Part shown: positions 27,645 to 37,113 of the stretch, one piece after another | How the letters are laid out: each line of letters begins with the position of its first letter | How positions within the stretch are numbered: position 1 is the stretch's first letter | Assembly: GCF_002860165.1 (NCBI RefSeq) | Contig: NZ_PGUZ01000031.1 | Location: forward strand, 1 to 64,000 | From: Bacillus sp. V3-13 | Lineage (GTDB): Bacteria > Bacillota > Bacilli > Bacillales > Cytobacillaceae | DNA: 64,000 nt | Direction of reading: 5' to 3' | Program-made: the position numbers and the translations under genes | Notes under the pieces: model-generated | The model's input: the letters and a program-made list of their open reading frames with translations, nothing else | Database searches by the model: none | Told to the model about the DNA's origin: nothing

Positions 27645-28520
27645 ATGGTGAAATTAATTGCTGTCGATTTGGATGGTACTTTGTTAAATAAAGAAAACCT
27701 GGTTAGCGAAAAGAATTTGGAATCGATTAAATACGCACAATCAAAGGGCATAGAAGTGGTTGTTGCGACAGGGCGGGCCCATTTTGACGTCCAAACCATC
27801 TTTAAGGATACCGGGGTAAAAACCTGGATTATCGGTGCAAATGGAGCAACCATCCATCAACCTGACGGAAATCTCTTTCATTCTGTGTCAATCAACAAAC
27901 AAGATACAATAGATATACTAAGCTGGCTTGAGCAAGAAGATTTTTATTATGAAGTTTTCAGTAATGATGCGATTTTCACTCCACAAAATGGACGGGAGCT
28001 GCTGGCGATTGAAATGGACAGAGTTCTATCCGCCAACCCTGATATAGATGTCCAGGTGCTCGAGGATGCCGCCAAGAAGCAATTCAGCCAAACTGGTTTT
28101 TCTTCTATCACATCATACAAGGATCTTGTTGATTCAAACGTAGATATATATAATATCCTTGCCTTTTCGTTTGATTTGGCGAAACTGAAAAGAGGCCGGG
28201 CGAAATTCGAGTCTTTGAAGGACTTGACGCTTGTGTCTTCCGCCGACCATAATTTCGAATTAGAACATATTGATGCTTCAAAGGGAATTGCCCTTAAAAT
28301 TCTAGCCAATAAATTAAATATCCATCTAAAAGATACAGCCGCCGTAGGCGACAGCTTCAATGATTTATCAATGTTCAAAATTGCAGGGAGAAGCGCGGCA
28401 ATGGGGAACGCCCATCAACAAATTAAAGATGTTTGTGATGAAGTGACCCTTTCCAACGCTGAAGACGGGGTTGCCCATTTCATTTATTCTTTGATTCGGA
28501 ATACTGAATCTGTTTCGTGA
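27645..28520 (+). CDS. Cof-type HAD phosphatase (YidA/YwpJ-like)
   Basis: The 291-aa protein has all four HAD motifs of subclass IIB: DLDGTLLN, ATGR, a Lys in DASKGIALK and GDSFNDLSMF, with a large alpha/beta cap between motifs II and III. It probably dephosphorylates a sugar phosphate or similar metabolite in the cytoplasm. ATG 27645 lies one base after the DeoR stop and uses an AGGGAG site within that gene, so the two are coupled. Confidence 0.88.
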   Translation: MVKLIAVDLDGTLLNKENLVSEKNLESIKYAQSKGIEVVVATGRAHFDVQTIFKDTGVKTWIIGANGATIHQPDGNLFHSVSINKQDTIDILSWLEQEDFYYEVFSNDAIFTPQNGRELLAIEMDRVLSANPDIDVQVLEDAAKKQFSQTGFSSITSYKDLVDSNVDIYNILAFSFDLAKLKRGRAKFESLKDLTLVSSADHNFELEHIDASKGIALKILANKLNIHLKDTAAVGDSFNDLSMFKIAGRSAAMGNAHQQIKDVCDEVTLSNAEDGVAHFIYSLIRNTESVS

Positions 28521-28642
28521 TTTTTTTCTAAATACAGTCTATATATTTAGTCGATCCGCCTTCATTATGCAGAAACTGAAGAGATGGAAAAGTTCTCTGT
28601 TGACGGGGAAGAAGTTTTTCTTAAGATAAGATATGATTGGTT

Positions 28643-28678
28643 GAAAAGCAGTGAGTTTTGCGTAACTCACTGCTTTTC
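28643..28678 (+). terminator. Terminator-like hairpin after the DeoR-HAD operon
   Basis: GAAAAGCAGTGAGTT pairs perfectly with AACTCACTGCTTTTC around TTGCGT. The T-run is inside the stem end. It could work in both directions. The rest of 28521-28809 shows no gene I can support; the next promoter may be TTTACT-N18-TATCAT near 28746-28775. Confidence 0.65.
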
Positions 28679-28809
28679 TATGTTTCATAACCCGACTTTA
28701 AAAACCTCAATTTTCTAAATTCAAAAATAAGGTCATATTTTCAATTTTACTGATTGGTCGTAAATGGGTTATCATAAAAAAACTGAGAGATACAGAGAGG
28801 ACTTTTCTG

Positions 28810-30069
28810 ATGGATAAAAAAATACATTATGCCTGTATCATCCTTGCGGTTTCTTTTATCGGGGTTTTGGCCGCACAAGGAGTGCGCTTCTCGTTTGGGG
28901 CTTTTATGGAGTCATGGGAAGATTACTTCTCTACCAATCGGGGGACTGTTTCAGCGATATCGTTTGTTAGTTTTCTAGTTTTCGCAATTTCTCAACCTAT
29001 TGTTGGGAGGCTGATTGACAAACTGGGAGTCAGAAAAGTTTTTGTTATCAGTACCTTTATTGTAGGTGCCGCGACTCTGTTAAGCTTCTTTGTCACTTCT
29101 GTCTGGCAGCTATTTGTTTTGTACGGAATTATCGCTTCTCTTGGTTTTGGCGGAGCTTCTGGCGTAACGGCTTCCGTCGCTGTGACGAAGTGGTTTTTGA
29201 AAAAGCAAGGGTTGGCATTGGGATTGGTCGAAGCGGGTTTTGGCGCCGGACAAATGGTGATCGTCCCCAGTTCATTACTTTTAATTAATGCTTTCGGCTG
29301 GAAATGGACGGTCCTGATTTTAGGTTTGTTCCTGATCCTCGTTATCTGTCCTATTCTTGCTATTTTCCTAAAGTCAGAACCATCTAAATCTGGCCTGACC
29401 GCGTTGGGATATGAAAATTTCATCAATACAAGTTCATTAAAAGTAAAACAAAAGCCTGCAGGTAAGCCAAATCTGGCAAACCGGAAATTTTGGTTTCTAC
29501 TAATCCCGTTTTTCATTTGCGGAGTGACAACAACCGGTTTGATGGATACACATCTCATTCCGTTTGCCCAGTTTTGTGGCTTCACGCCTGCCGTAACAGG
29601 CGCTGCTGTCAGCACATTGGCTGCTTTTAATATTTTCGGAACACTGGTCTCCGGAATTCTCGCAGATCGCTGGAGCAACAAAAAAATCTTGGTATTCCTT
29701 TATTTTGCCCGTGCTGCAACGATCGTGTTCCTGATCATATTTTCAAGTGATCCCGGGCTTATGAGGCTCTTTCTCGACTATCCCGTTTTGTTATTTGTCT
29801 TTGCCATTTCCTTTGGCTTGGTTGATTTTGCAACCGTGCCTCCCACGATTAAATTGCTGTCTGAATACTTTAAAGGACAATCTGTCGGCTTGCTTACAGG
29901 ATGGCTGTTCATGAGCCACCAGCTGGGTGCTGCTTTAGGTTCGTTCATCCCGGGAGTCTTGTTCGACCAAACAAACAGCTATCAGTTTTCGTTTTTGATT
30001 GCATTTGTGCTGTTGGTTGTGGCAGGAACACTTAGTGCTCTGCTGCCAAAAGTACCGCAAAATAGATAA
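28810..30069 (+). CDS. MFS transporter, monocarboxylate/oxalate-formate type
   Basis: The 419-aa protein has twelve predicted helices. Family marks are AAQGVRFSFGAFM in helix 1, the loop 2-3 motif GRLIDKLGVRKV, and LGFGGASGVTASVAVTKWF in helix 4-5, as in OFA/monocarboxylate porters. It would exchange or import small organic anions. It is monocistronic, with a terminator directly after, and unrelated to the operons on each side. The substrate is not readable from the sequence. Confidence 0.82.
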   Translation: MDKKIHYACIILAVSFIGVLAAQGVRFSFGAFMESWEDYFSTNRGTVSAISFVSFLVFAISQPIVGRLIDKLGVRKVFVISTFIVGAATLLSFFVTSVWQLFVLYGIIASLGFGGASGVTASVAVTKWFLKKQGLALGLVEAGFGAGQMVIVPSSLLLINAFGWKWTVLILGLFLILVICPILAIFLKSEPSKSGLTALGYENFINTSSLKVKQKPAGKPNLANRKFWFLLIPFFICGVTTTGLMDTHLIPFAQFCGFTPAVTGAAVSTLAAFNIFGTLVSGILADRWSNKKILVFLYFARAATIVFLIIFSSDPGLMRLFLDYPVLLFVFAISFGLVDFATVPPTIKLLSEYFKGQSVGLLTGWLFMSHQLGAALGSFIPGVLFDQTNSYQFSFLIAFVLLVVAGTLSALLPKVPQNR

Positions 30070-30070
30070 T

Positions 30071-30099
30071 AGAAGCGATAGTTGTCGACTATCGCTTCT
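30071..30099 (+). terminator. Intrinsic terminator of the MFS gene
   Basis: AGAAGCGATAGT pairs with ACTATCGCTTCT around TGTCG, followed by AAGTTTATTTT. It overlaps the region right after the stop at 30069. Confidence 0.8.
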
Positions 30100-30195
30100 A
30101 AGTTTATTTTAGTTAAAGTTTTATGAATAGCAGGACAAACCTTTTTTCTACAGATCCTCTTTAAGATTTATTTAAAGGGACTTTTCAAAAGTTAG

Positions 30196-31374
30196 TTATT
30201 GGACTGTGGTCTCCAAGTTGCTTGCATTCCTCTTTAACAATATTTCTTTGCTCTGCTCCCATACTACATTCGTATCTTCAATATATGTTGATGTTCCACG
30301 CTGATTTGAAAATTCATTCAGCCGGTTCGCAATTGCTAAACTTTCTTCGGCAGTTGTTTCTATTGCTTCACCCATTTTATTAATAACGGCAGGTTGAATT
30401 TTCAAGCGGTCCACTTTAAGTCTCCCATCGGAGGACGTTAATTGAATTTCTGCCAGGCAGCTTTGGCGGTTTTCAGGCAGACTTGGCGGGAAATGAGGCA
30501 TTGTGCATGACGACATATCCAGCCCTACTCTGGAGTACTCATAATGAGATATGTAGTTCCCCAAACTGTAAAGAACGGGTACCTCTTTATGGTTTCCTTT
30601 ATCATCCTTGCATGAGAATGACTCCATCCCATATGGAGCATGTGCATGATGCCCAATAATGATGTCAACACCAGCATCTGCAGCACGCTGCGCAATGATA
30701 GGCTGATATTCTGCAATAAATCCTTGATATGGTACACACCATTGAGGAGGTACTCCCCAGTGGAGAGCTAGTATCACAAAATCTGCTTCTTGATGAGCTT
30801 GTTTTATCGTCTTTTCCAGCAATAGTAGGTCTTCTTCACGCGGCTGGGTTTTGATGTATGGAGGTGTTCCAGGCTGCTCGGCATCAAGGCTCGGTTGTAT
30901 TTCATAAAATGTCTGGACCCTTACACCCGCTATACCAGGGCGGTTTTCCAATGCCTGAAATCCCGGTGCCAGAGTTGTTGCCCAGGACAGGAACGCTATT
31001 TTATAATTTTCTGCTTCAAAGTAAACAGGCTTGATTGCTTCATCAACATTTCTGCCTCCACCTGAATACTTTACATTAATTCTATTTAATTCATCACATG
31101 TTTGATAGAGTCCCTCTGGTCCCCAATCCATTGTATGATTGTTGGCAATTGAAACAACTGTGGGATTCAATAGTTTTAACCATTCTCCCGCTTCGATTGA
31201 TTGTTGTAGTCGAAATTCCTTGTCTGCGGGTGCCCCCGGTGTATCAACCAAAGGCGATTCCAAGTTCCCTATCCGCACATCCGCGGAATCCCATAAAGTC
31301 CTGAAAAGTTTATCTCCTGGTTTTTGAGAAAGAGTAATATCACCTACAGCAACAAGTTTTATGGCTGATGCCAT
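30196..31374 (-). CDS. CapA-family (PGA_cap) metallophosphatase-fold protein
   Basis: The 392-aa protein carries the CapA pattern: VAVGDITL, IGNLESPL, SIANNHTMDWG, YSGGGRN, ALHWGVPPQW and IIGHHAHAPYG, which are metal-site motifs of the calcineurin-like fold. It lacks the N-terminal membrane anchor of PgsA/CapA, so it is probably soluble and intracellular. ATG 31374 has GGAGGTG 6-7 bases upstream. No pgsB or pgsC is nearby; instead it is the last gene after a peptidase-amidase unit. It may therefore hydrolyse or modify a peptide or gamma-glutamyl-like substrate rather than build capsule. This role is inference. Confidence 0.82.
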   Translation of the reverse strand: MASAIKLVAVGDITLSQKPGDKLFRTLWDSADVRIGNLESPLVDTPGAPADKEFRLQQSIEAGEWLKLLNPTVVSIANNHTMDWGPEGLYQTCDELNRINVKYSGGGRNVDEAIKPVYFEAENYKIAFLSWATTLAPGFQALENRPGIAGVRVQTFYEIQPSLDAEQPGTPPYIKTQPREEDLLLLEKTIKQAHQEADFVILALHWGVPPQWCVPYQGFIAEYQPIIAQRAADAGVDIIIGHHAHAPYGMESFSCKDDKGNHKEVPVLYSLGNYISHYEYSRVGLDMSSCTMPHFPPSLPENRQSCLAEIQLTSSDGRLKVDRLKIQPAVINKMGEAIETTAEESLAIANRLNEFSNQRGTSTYIEDTNVVWEQSKEILLKRNASNLETTVQ

Positions 31375-31572
31375 AACTTCCACCTCCAGCGTTATTTTTT
31401 ACATTCTTTGATTTCAACTATTCTGACTAAAGGAATCTTTACACAGCTTGATCTTACCTGCCGAAAAAAAATTATAAATCACAAACTTATTCTGTTCTGG
31501 TACATGTCATTTTTCATGGCAATATCCTTTTTATCACCTCCTCAACTATTGATTCCCATGGGCGCAAAAGTA

Positions 31573-32934
31573 TTATAGTGGTGGCCGTTTGTAGCCTCCG
31601 GTGGCTATTTGAAAAGCGTCGGCAACTCGATAAATACTCGCTTCATCAAAATAGCGCCCAACTAATTGAAGCCCAACAGGAAGATTCTCGGATGGTGTTA
31701 GGCCAGCTGATACTGTTAATGCCGGGTTTCCGGATACATTAAAGGGAATCGTTCTTTGTGTGAAATCATATGTAGTATCATCAAATGAAGGATCGCGGTA
31801 GGTTGCTGGGCAAGGAGCAGTAGGGCAAACTAAAATATCAAAACTGTCGAATATCGTATTCATCTTCTCGGCAAATAGCCTTTTCTTTTCCAGCGCTTCT
31901 AAGTAACTGACTGCCTTAACGTCAAAGCCGCCCTTTAGGTTTTGAAGGGTTCCTTCTGCAAAATCCGCTGCCCTGTCTGGGTACCACTTCTTCAGGTAAG
32001 ATGCGCCTTCAGACAGAAGAATCGGAAAGGCAATTTCAGCGATTTTATCAATTCCCGGAATGGTAACATCAGATACTTTCGCCCCTAAATCAGAAAGCTG
32101 GTTGACTGCAGAATCTACTAATTTACTGACTTCCTGGTGAGTGAACAAATCGGTTAATGTACGTATGACCCCGATTTTCATCCCTTCAATTGAGCCATTA
32201 AAAATGGAATCATAGCTTACCGGATTGGAAGAAATACTTTCTAATACAATGGCATTGTCTCGGACCGTTCTCGTTATGGGACCAATATGATCCAACGAAT
32301 GTGAAAGGTGGAATAAGCCGTTCCGTGAGACTCGATCGTAGGTAGGCTTTAATCCGACTACACCGCAAAATGCCGACGGCAGACGGATCGATCCGCCAGT
32401 ATCAGTGCCAATCGATGCAAAGCCGATCCCTGCGGCTACAGATGCTGCTGAGCCTGTACTGGAGCCCCCTGAGGTTCTGTTTAAGTCCCAAGGATTATTG
32501 CATTGTCCATAATCCGGATGAACGAAGCCATAGGCAAATTCAAGCATATTCGTTTTGCCAAATATGATAGCGCCAGCTTCTTTAAATTTCTTATAGAGGT
32601 AAGAATCCTCTTGCGGTACATAGTCTTTAAGGATGCGTGAACCGAGTGTTGTTTTGATTCCTTTGGTCATGAAAATATCCTTGATCGACACAGGAACTCC
32701 ATATAGCTTCCCTGCTGTTTCACCTTTAATAAAAGTCTTCTCAGCCTCCTTCGCCTGCTGCAAAGCCTCTTCAGCCATTACAGTTATAAAGGCATTTAAT
32801 TTGGGCTCCAATTCATTCAAGCGATCCAAAGTCGCTTCTGTAACCTCTATAGGAGAAACCTCTTTATTTCGATATAACGCGCCGATTTCTTCTATTGATT
32901 TAAATAATAGATCTTCCCCACTTTTAACGGCCAT
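31573..32934 (-). CDS. Amidase-signature family hydrolase (copy 1)
   Basis: The 453-aa enzyme has the full Ser-cisSer-Lys triad of the amidase signature family: Lys in [12 protein letters not shown], cis-Ser in GGSSTGSAASVAAG and nucleophile in [11 protein letters not shown]. It hydrolyses a carboxamide to acid and ammonia or amine. It is not GatA, because no gatB or gatC is near. The start has AAGGAGG. It is clearly paralogous to the amidase at 38261-39622 over the full length (roughly two thirds identical by eye). It lies downstream of an M28 peptidase and the sigma-54 promoter at 34814, with a stem-loop in the gap. Confidence 0.88.
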   Translation of the reverse strand: MAVKSGEDLLFKSIEEIGALYRNKEVSPIEVTEATLDRLNELEPKLNAFITVMAEEALQQAKEAEKTFIKGETAGKLYGVPVSIKDIFMTKGIKTTLGSRILKDYVPQEDSYLYKKFKEAGAIIFGKTNMLEFAYGFVHPDYGQCNNPWDLNRTSGGSSTGSAASVAAGIGFASIGTDTGGSIRLPSAFCGVVGLKPTYDRVSRNGLFHLSHSLDHIGPITRTVRDNAIVLESISSNPVSYDSIFNGSIEGMKIGVIRTLTDLFTHQEVSKLVDSAVNQLSDLGAKVSDVTIPGIDKIAEIAFPILLSEGASYLKKWYPDRAADFAEGTLQNLKGGFDVKAVSYLEALEKKRLFAEKMNTIFDSFDILVCPTAPCPATYRDPSFDDTTYDFTQRTIPFNVSGNPALTVSAGLTPSENLPVGLQLVGRYFDEASIYRVADAFQIATGGYKRPPL

Positions 32935-32962
32935 AATGTTCCTCCTTAATTTTCTTAATTGA

Positions 32963-32989
32963 GGAGTGTTAGCAGAATTCTAACACTCC
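32963..32989 (-). terminator. Stem-loop between peptidase and amidase genes
   Basis: GGAGTGTTAG pairs perfectly with CTAACACTCC around a 7-base loop. On the minus strand it is followed by TCAATTAAG, not a T-run. It may be an attenuator or an mRNA-stabilising hairpin rather than a full terminator. Confidence 0.45.
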
Positions 32990-33003
32990 AATCCGTTTTC
33001 TGT

Positions 33004-34767
33004 TTAAATCAGTAATTCTCGCGCTTGCTGCAATGCCCATATAACGCGATTTTGACCACGTCTTAAATGCGTTTTTAGAACCTTGTATTCATGTGAACCT
33101 GCTTCAACATGATTGAAGTTTACTGCTGGTGCAATGTCTGGAAGAGCAGGAACATTTAATGCTGGATCATGCCAGAACTTCCCCTTTTTTGAAAAATTGA
33201 TCGGAACTAAAATTCTTGCCAGTTTTTCAATTACCTCATTTGTAGCTTTCACTCTTGGTTCGGATACATCTAATTCCTTTAGACCTTCTGCTTTTTCATA
33301 GAATGATAGTAAGTCTTCACGAAGGGCTACAACTTCCTGTAACGCAGGAGAGAAATCAAAATGGGAGCCGGCTGCATCTTGATAAGATTGAATAGTTTTG
33401 TTAAACTCTTCTGCCGTATGAACAAAATTAAATGGATGAATTGGAGTATTTACAGCACGCAAAACACCTGTAATATACACTTTAATGTCTTTTACTAAAA
33501 CATCTAAATCAGCTACATGCATTAAATCTTCTTCTGTATGCCATTCGATGTTTGCTCCACACCCTCCAACCGGATAGTAACCCTTTTCTTTTAAGATATC
33601 CTCAGGAATACTTGATGAAAGCATAAAGAATGAAGTAATACCAATATTATTAAATGAATAATCGCCTGCGCGAAGAGGTCTCGTGCCCTTTGAAGGAAGA
33701 CCTACTGCATCTTTGACTACATCGGTACAGAAGTCATCAACCTCACTCATCCACATCATATACTCATAAGAGGTTGCCCATCGGCATCCTGGAGAGTCGC
33801 AATTGACTTGCGCGATACAATTTTTTTCTAAATCTAATCCAAATTGATCCACAAACCACGTTGAACCTGCATACCTGCCTGTTGAATGTCCGGGCCAAAC
33901 AGCAATTCGGACACTTCTTTTTAACTTGTCGCGGTGCTTATAGAAGATCCGTGCCATTTCCAGTAATGCAGCGTTACCAGTGGCATTATCACCGATTCCT
34001 TCGTGCCAGGAATCTATATGTCCGTGTAAAAGAACGTATTTTTCAGGTTCTTCCGTACCTTCAATGAAAATATCGATGACCGGACAAGTAAACCAGCCCT
34101 TTTCCAGGAAAGTCTTAAATTCAACTGTAACTGTTTCATTTTCACTTAATGTTTTAAGCTCATCTCCATCTGGTTTATTGATTGCCAGGACTGGAATTTT
34201 CGGTTCGTTATTCATATTATCAAGATCAGGTGCACCCCAAATGGTCGTACAAATTCCCTCGTGAATATTCTTGCCCGGGCTGATAAAAATCATTGCATTT
34301 ACTCCCTTTTCTGCAAATTCCTGCACTTTTCCTGGCATAGGGTATCCTTCAGTGAGAACAATTTTCCCTTCGAGATCCCCAACATTGTCTTCTACTTTCG
34401 TGCCAAAAATATCATTAATTCCTTTGGCATAGCCTGTAGAGATATAAACAAGTTCTCCGCTAACGGCTTCATTACCAGTAATCACAGAAAATGCTGGCGT
34501 TTTGACCCGAAATTCTTTTTCAAATGGGGCAGTTACTTTTAAATAAGCACTTTTGGGGACGCTAAGATATAATTCAGGCTGATGTAGTTTATGCGGCACC
34601 CCCCATTTTTCTAAATGATCTGTAAGGAATCCGGCCGCAATTTTCTCATCCTCACTGCCAGATTCCCGAACCAATGTGATAAATTTGTCAAGGACGGCTT
34701 TTGGCACCTCGGTACTAATCTCTTCAATTAAGCTTTTTTCGACGGCATGATTTAATGCTGTTGTCAT
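33004..34767 (-). CDS. M28-family metallopeptidase with PA domain (copy 1)
   Basis: The 587-aa protein has an N-terminal region, an inserted PA-like domain (about 100-220), then the M28 zinc domain: LLHGHIDSWHEG (first His), IGDNATGNAALLEMA (bridging Asp), VNCDSPG and the late EWHTEED region (last His). No signal peptide is seen, so it appears cytosolic, unlike most M28 aminopeptidases. It shares architecture and many motifs with the protein at 51102-52844. It is the first gene after a perfect sigma-54 promoter and probably cleaves an imported peptide or N-acyl amino acid. Confidence 0.85.
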   Translation of the reverse strand: MTTALNHAVEKSLIEEISTEVPKAVLDKFITLVRESGSEDEKIAAGFLTDHLEKWGVPHKLHQPELYLSVPKSAYLKVTAPFEKEFRVKTPAFSVITGNEAVSGELVYISTGYAKGINDIFGTKVEDNVGDLEGKIVLTEGYPMPGKVQEFAEKGVNAMIFISPGKNIHEGICTTIWGAPDLDNMNNEPKIPVLAINKPDGDELKTLSENETVTVEFKTFLEKGWFTCPVIDIFIEGTEEPEKYVLLHGHIDSWHEGIGDNATGNAALLEMARIFYKHRDKLKRSVRIAVWPGHSTGRYAGSTWFVDQFGLDLEKNCIAQVNCDSPGCRWATSYEYMMWMSEVDDFCTDVVKDAVGLPSKGTRPLRAGDYSFNNIGITSFFMLSSSIPEDILKEKGYYPVGGCGANIEWHTEEDLMHVADLDVLVKDIKVYITGVLRAVNTPIHPFNFVHTAEEFNKTIQSYQDAAGSHFDFSPALQEVVALREDLLSFYEKAEGLKELDVSEPRVKATNEVIEKLARILVPINFSKKGKFWHDPALNVPALPDIAPAVNFNHVEAGSHEYKVLKTHLRRGQNRVIWALQQARELLI

Positions 34768-34813
34768 ATAAATAATTCCCCTTCCTAAAAAAATGTTTTA
34801 TACAATTATCCAT

Positions 34814-34828
34814 GCAAGAAGTATGCCA
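34814..34828 (-). promoter_or_regulatory. Sigma-54 promoter of the M28-amidase-CapA unit
   Basis: On the minus strand TGGCATACTTCTTGC, with GG-N10-GC spacing. The predicted start near 34802 gives a 35-nt leader to ATG 34767. Confidence 0.85.
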
Positions 34829-34885
34829 ATTCTAAATATTAAAAAAACCTTACAAATAAAATTCCAATGTTCAATTATCTTAAAA

Positions 34886-34892
34886 TTAGGGT
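34886..34892. promoter_or_regulatory. Candidate activator site (TTAGGGT) at about -87
   Basis: AAATTAGGGTTTAAT here resembles the blocks at 42702, 48452 and 47507. All lie 76-111 bp upstream of predicted sigma-54 starts in this island. It is a candidate enhancer for the 684-aa activator. Confidence 0.5.
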
Positions 34893-34904
34893 TTAATAGG
34901 CTGG

Positions 34905-34929
34905 AAAAGGCTGCCCTTTTAGGACAGCC
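34905..34929 (-). terminator. Intrinsic terminator of the sigma-54 activator gene
   Basis: On the minus strand GGCTGTCC pairs with GGGCAGCC (one G-T allowed) around TAAAA, followed by TTTT. It separates the activator from the sigma-54 promoter of the M28 gene. Confidence 0.75.
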
Positions 34930-34935
34930 CTCAAC

Positions 34936-36990
34936 CTATACTTGTAACAATTTTTCATTTTGTTTTATTTTCTGTTGGATAACGTGTAGTGCAGTCATGC
35001 CCAATGGGGAAATTCTGCTTCCCTGCCCTTTTGTCCCGGATTGAATTAGTCCTAAATCCCGTAAGGTTTCCATCCTTCTCCGAACCTGTTGATCACTTAA
35101 GTGCAGCCCTTTTTCCATTGAGTACGAAACTATTTTCCCTCTTCCAATACTCCTCCGTTCAGTTTTCGCTTCAAGCAAACAGGAAAGAACCGTGTGATAA
35201 TCTAACAGATCTCCTTCATTCGCTAACTGTGACAATAGCTCATCAGAATCAGCAGGCTGGTCGTCCCTATAAAATTGTTCGGGCAAATCATGAATGGTTA
35301 CCAGATTGTTCTCCATTACCGTTGTCATATATTGGACTACACTGGCTAACTCCCTTACATTTCCAGGCCAATCATAGTCCAGTAACTTTTCCATCACTTC
35401 ATTAGAGATTACGGGGACAGTTGAGCAAAACTCTTTGATAAAATGGGTTAGTAATTCAGGTATATCCTCTCTTCTATCTCTAAGTGAAGGGATGCGCAGT
35501 GGCAGCACAAACAACCGGTAATAAAGATCTTCACGAAAGCTTCCTTGTTCAACTAGCTTCTTTAAATCCTTATTGGTCGCTGCTATAACCCTTACGCTGA
35601 CAGGAATGATACTTCTCCCCCCGACTCTCATAACCTGCTTTTCTTGTAAAATTCGCAAGAGCAACGTCTGAAGGTTTTTTGAGGCATCTCCGATTTCATC
35701 AAGGAAGATCGTACCGTTATGTGCTAATTCAAAAAGTCCCTGTTTCCCGCCCTTTACTGCTCCAGTGAAAGTACCTTCTTCGTAACCAAATAATTCGCTC
35801 TCAGCTAAGGATTCTGGCAACCCGGCAAAATTGACAGGAATAAAAGGACCGTTATGACGTGAGGACAGCTGATGAACAGAATGAGCGAATAATTCTTTTC
35901 CTGTGCCGTTTTCGCCTAAAATTAAGACTGTTTTATCTGTTTTTGCTATCTTATTCATCACTTGCAATATCTCTTTAATTCTCGGACTTTTTCCGATAAT
36001 ATCATCAATAGAGTATTTTGATGAAAAGCCCTTCTTTTGTATCTTTTTTCTAATTTCCTGTTCCAGCTGCTGTATTCTGGTAACATCTTGAAAGGCGGTC
36101 ACTTCGCCCATATGATTTTGTTTTACTTCAATTAAACTCTTGTTAATTATCAATTTGCGTTCGTTAAATGAAATGACATGGTTTTTAGTTGAAAGGTATT
36201 CATCCGTGCAGGAATCCACTGTAAGCTTGGGAAGAATTTTAGACAGGTTTTTGCCGAGAATCTCGTGTTCAGGTATTTGAATACCTAATATTCTTTTGGC
36301 GGACTTATTAATTTTGATAATGTTTTTTTCTGCGTCAGTAGCGAGAATACCATCATGGACCGTATTTAAAATAGCATCCAACTGATGATTTAAGCTGCTG
36401 ACTTCATTAAAGGAATGAGCAAGTTGTCTACTTAAAGAAATGATTTCCTGTATGTATCTTGCTGATTGTATATTTGCTCTATCGATATTGATGTTTAATT
36501 TAAGCGACATTTCAATTAGGGTAGAAAAGTCTAATGGACGCAAGCCGATATTGATAATGTTTTTAATTCCTTTTGGAACCATCTCCACAGCCTCAGGTAT
36601 GATCGCTGTATCTACTTTTTGATAATTTTTCATTCCAGGATAATAAGGGAAAAACTTAAATTTAAAACCGAAGTTTTCCAGCAACTCGATTGTTTCCGCT
36701 GCTGTCTCTGCAAGATTATTGACAACAAGACATTCTTGCCCTTCAGGAAGCGAAATGAGTTGCTCCAGTTTGGCGATATTTACCGTTCTTCTTGCTATTA
36801 ACACTTTTTCTGAGGGGTATTTTGGTTGGAGGAATTCTTTATTTGATAACAGGATTAAATCCACATCATCATAATTTTTACACTCCTCACCCGATAAAAT
36901 AGTTACTTTGCCTTGAAAAAAATCTGATATTTGGTCGTGAAAGACACGATAAGTTCGAGAATCCTTGGTTACTGCCAGTATTTCAGGCAA
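34936..36990 (-). CDS. Sigma-54-dependent activator with PrpR-like sensor and winged-helix C terminus
   Basis: The 684-aa protein has an N-terminal sensor of PrpR-N type (about 1-190), a PAS domain (about 200-305) and an AAA+ domain with Walker A GENGTGKE (359-366), the sigma-54 loop as GTFTGA (406-411, not the usual GAFTGA) and DEIGD (431-435). The C-terminal 90 residues (SYSMEKGLHLSDQQVRRRMETL...LGLIQ) look like a winged helix, not a Fis helix. Three perfect -24/-12 promoters lie within 14 kb in front of island operons, and a common TTAGGGT element precedes each. I infer that it activates all of them. The start codon is ATG. Confidence 0.85.
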   Translation of the reverse strand: MPEILAVTKDSRTYRVFHDQISDFFQGKVTILSGEECKNYDDVDLILLSNKEFLQPKYPSEKVLIARRTVNIAKLEQLISLPEGQECLVVNNLAETAAETIELLENFGFKFKFFPYYPGMKNYQKVDTAIIPEAVEMVPKGIKNIINIGLRPLDFSTLIEMSLKLNINIDRANIQSARYIQEIISLSRQLAHSFNEVSSLNHQLDAILNTVHDGILATDAEKNIIKINKSAKRILGIQIPEHEILGKNLSKILPKLTVDSCTDEYLSTKNHVISFNERKLIINKSLIEVKQNHMGEVTAFQDVTRIQQLEQEIRKKIQKKGFSSKYSIDDIIGKSPRIKEILQVMNKIAKTDKTVLILGENGTGKELFAHSVHQLSSRHNGPFIPVNFAGLPESLAESELFGYEEGTFTGAVKGGKQGLFELAHNGTIFLDEIGDASKNLQTLLLRILQEKQVMRVGGRSIIPVSVRVIAATNKDLKKLVEQGSFREDLYYRLFVLPLRIPSLRDRREDIPELLTHFIKEFCSTVPVISNEVMEKLLDYDWPGNVRELASVVQYMTTVMENNLVTIHDLPEQFYRDDQPADSDELLSQLANEGDLLDYHTVLSCLLEAKTERRSIGRGKIVSYSMEKGLHLSDQQVRRRMETLRDLGLIQSGTKGQGSRISPLGMTALHVIQQKIKQNEKLLQV

Positions 36991-37113
36991 CCTAATCCCC
37001 CCTAAAACCTTTTAATGGGTATTGTAAGGATGTTTAATAATTTAGTCAATATAGAAAATTCCAAAAATAAAAACAACCCTTCAAAAAAGGCTGCTTGTAA
37101 GAGAAATCAAAAT

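Noticed and set aside
28992-29681. 229-codon minus-strand frame antisense to the MFS gene
   Set aside because: Codon shadow of a transporter gene; no ribosome site or domain.
31573-32934. Amidase as GatA of the aminoacyl-tRNA amidotransferase
   Set aside because: No gatB or gatC nearby, a close paralogue exists in the same island, and the context is catabolic.
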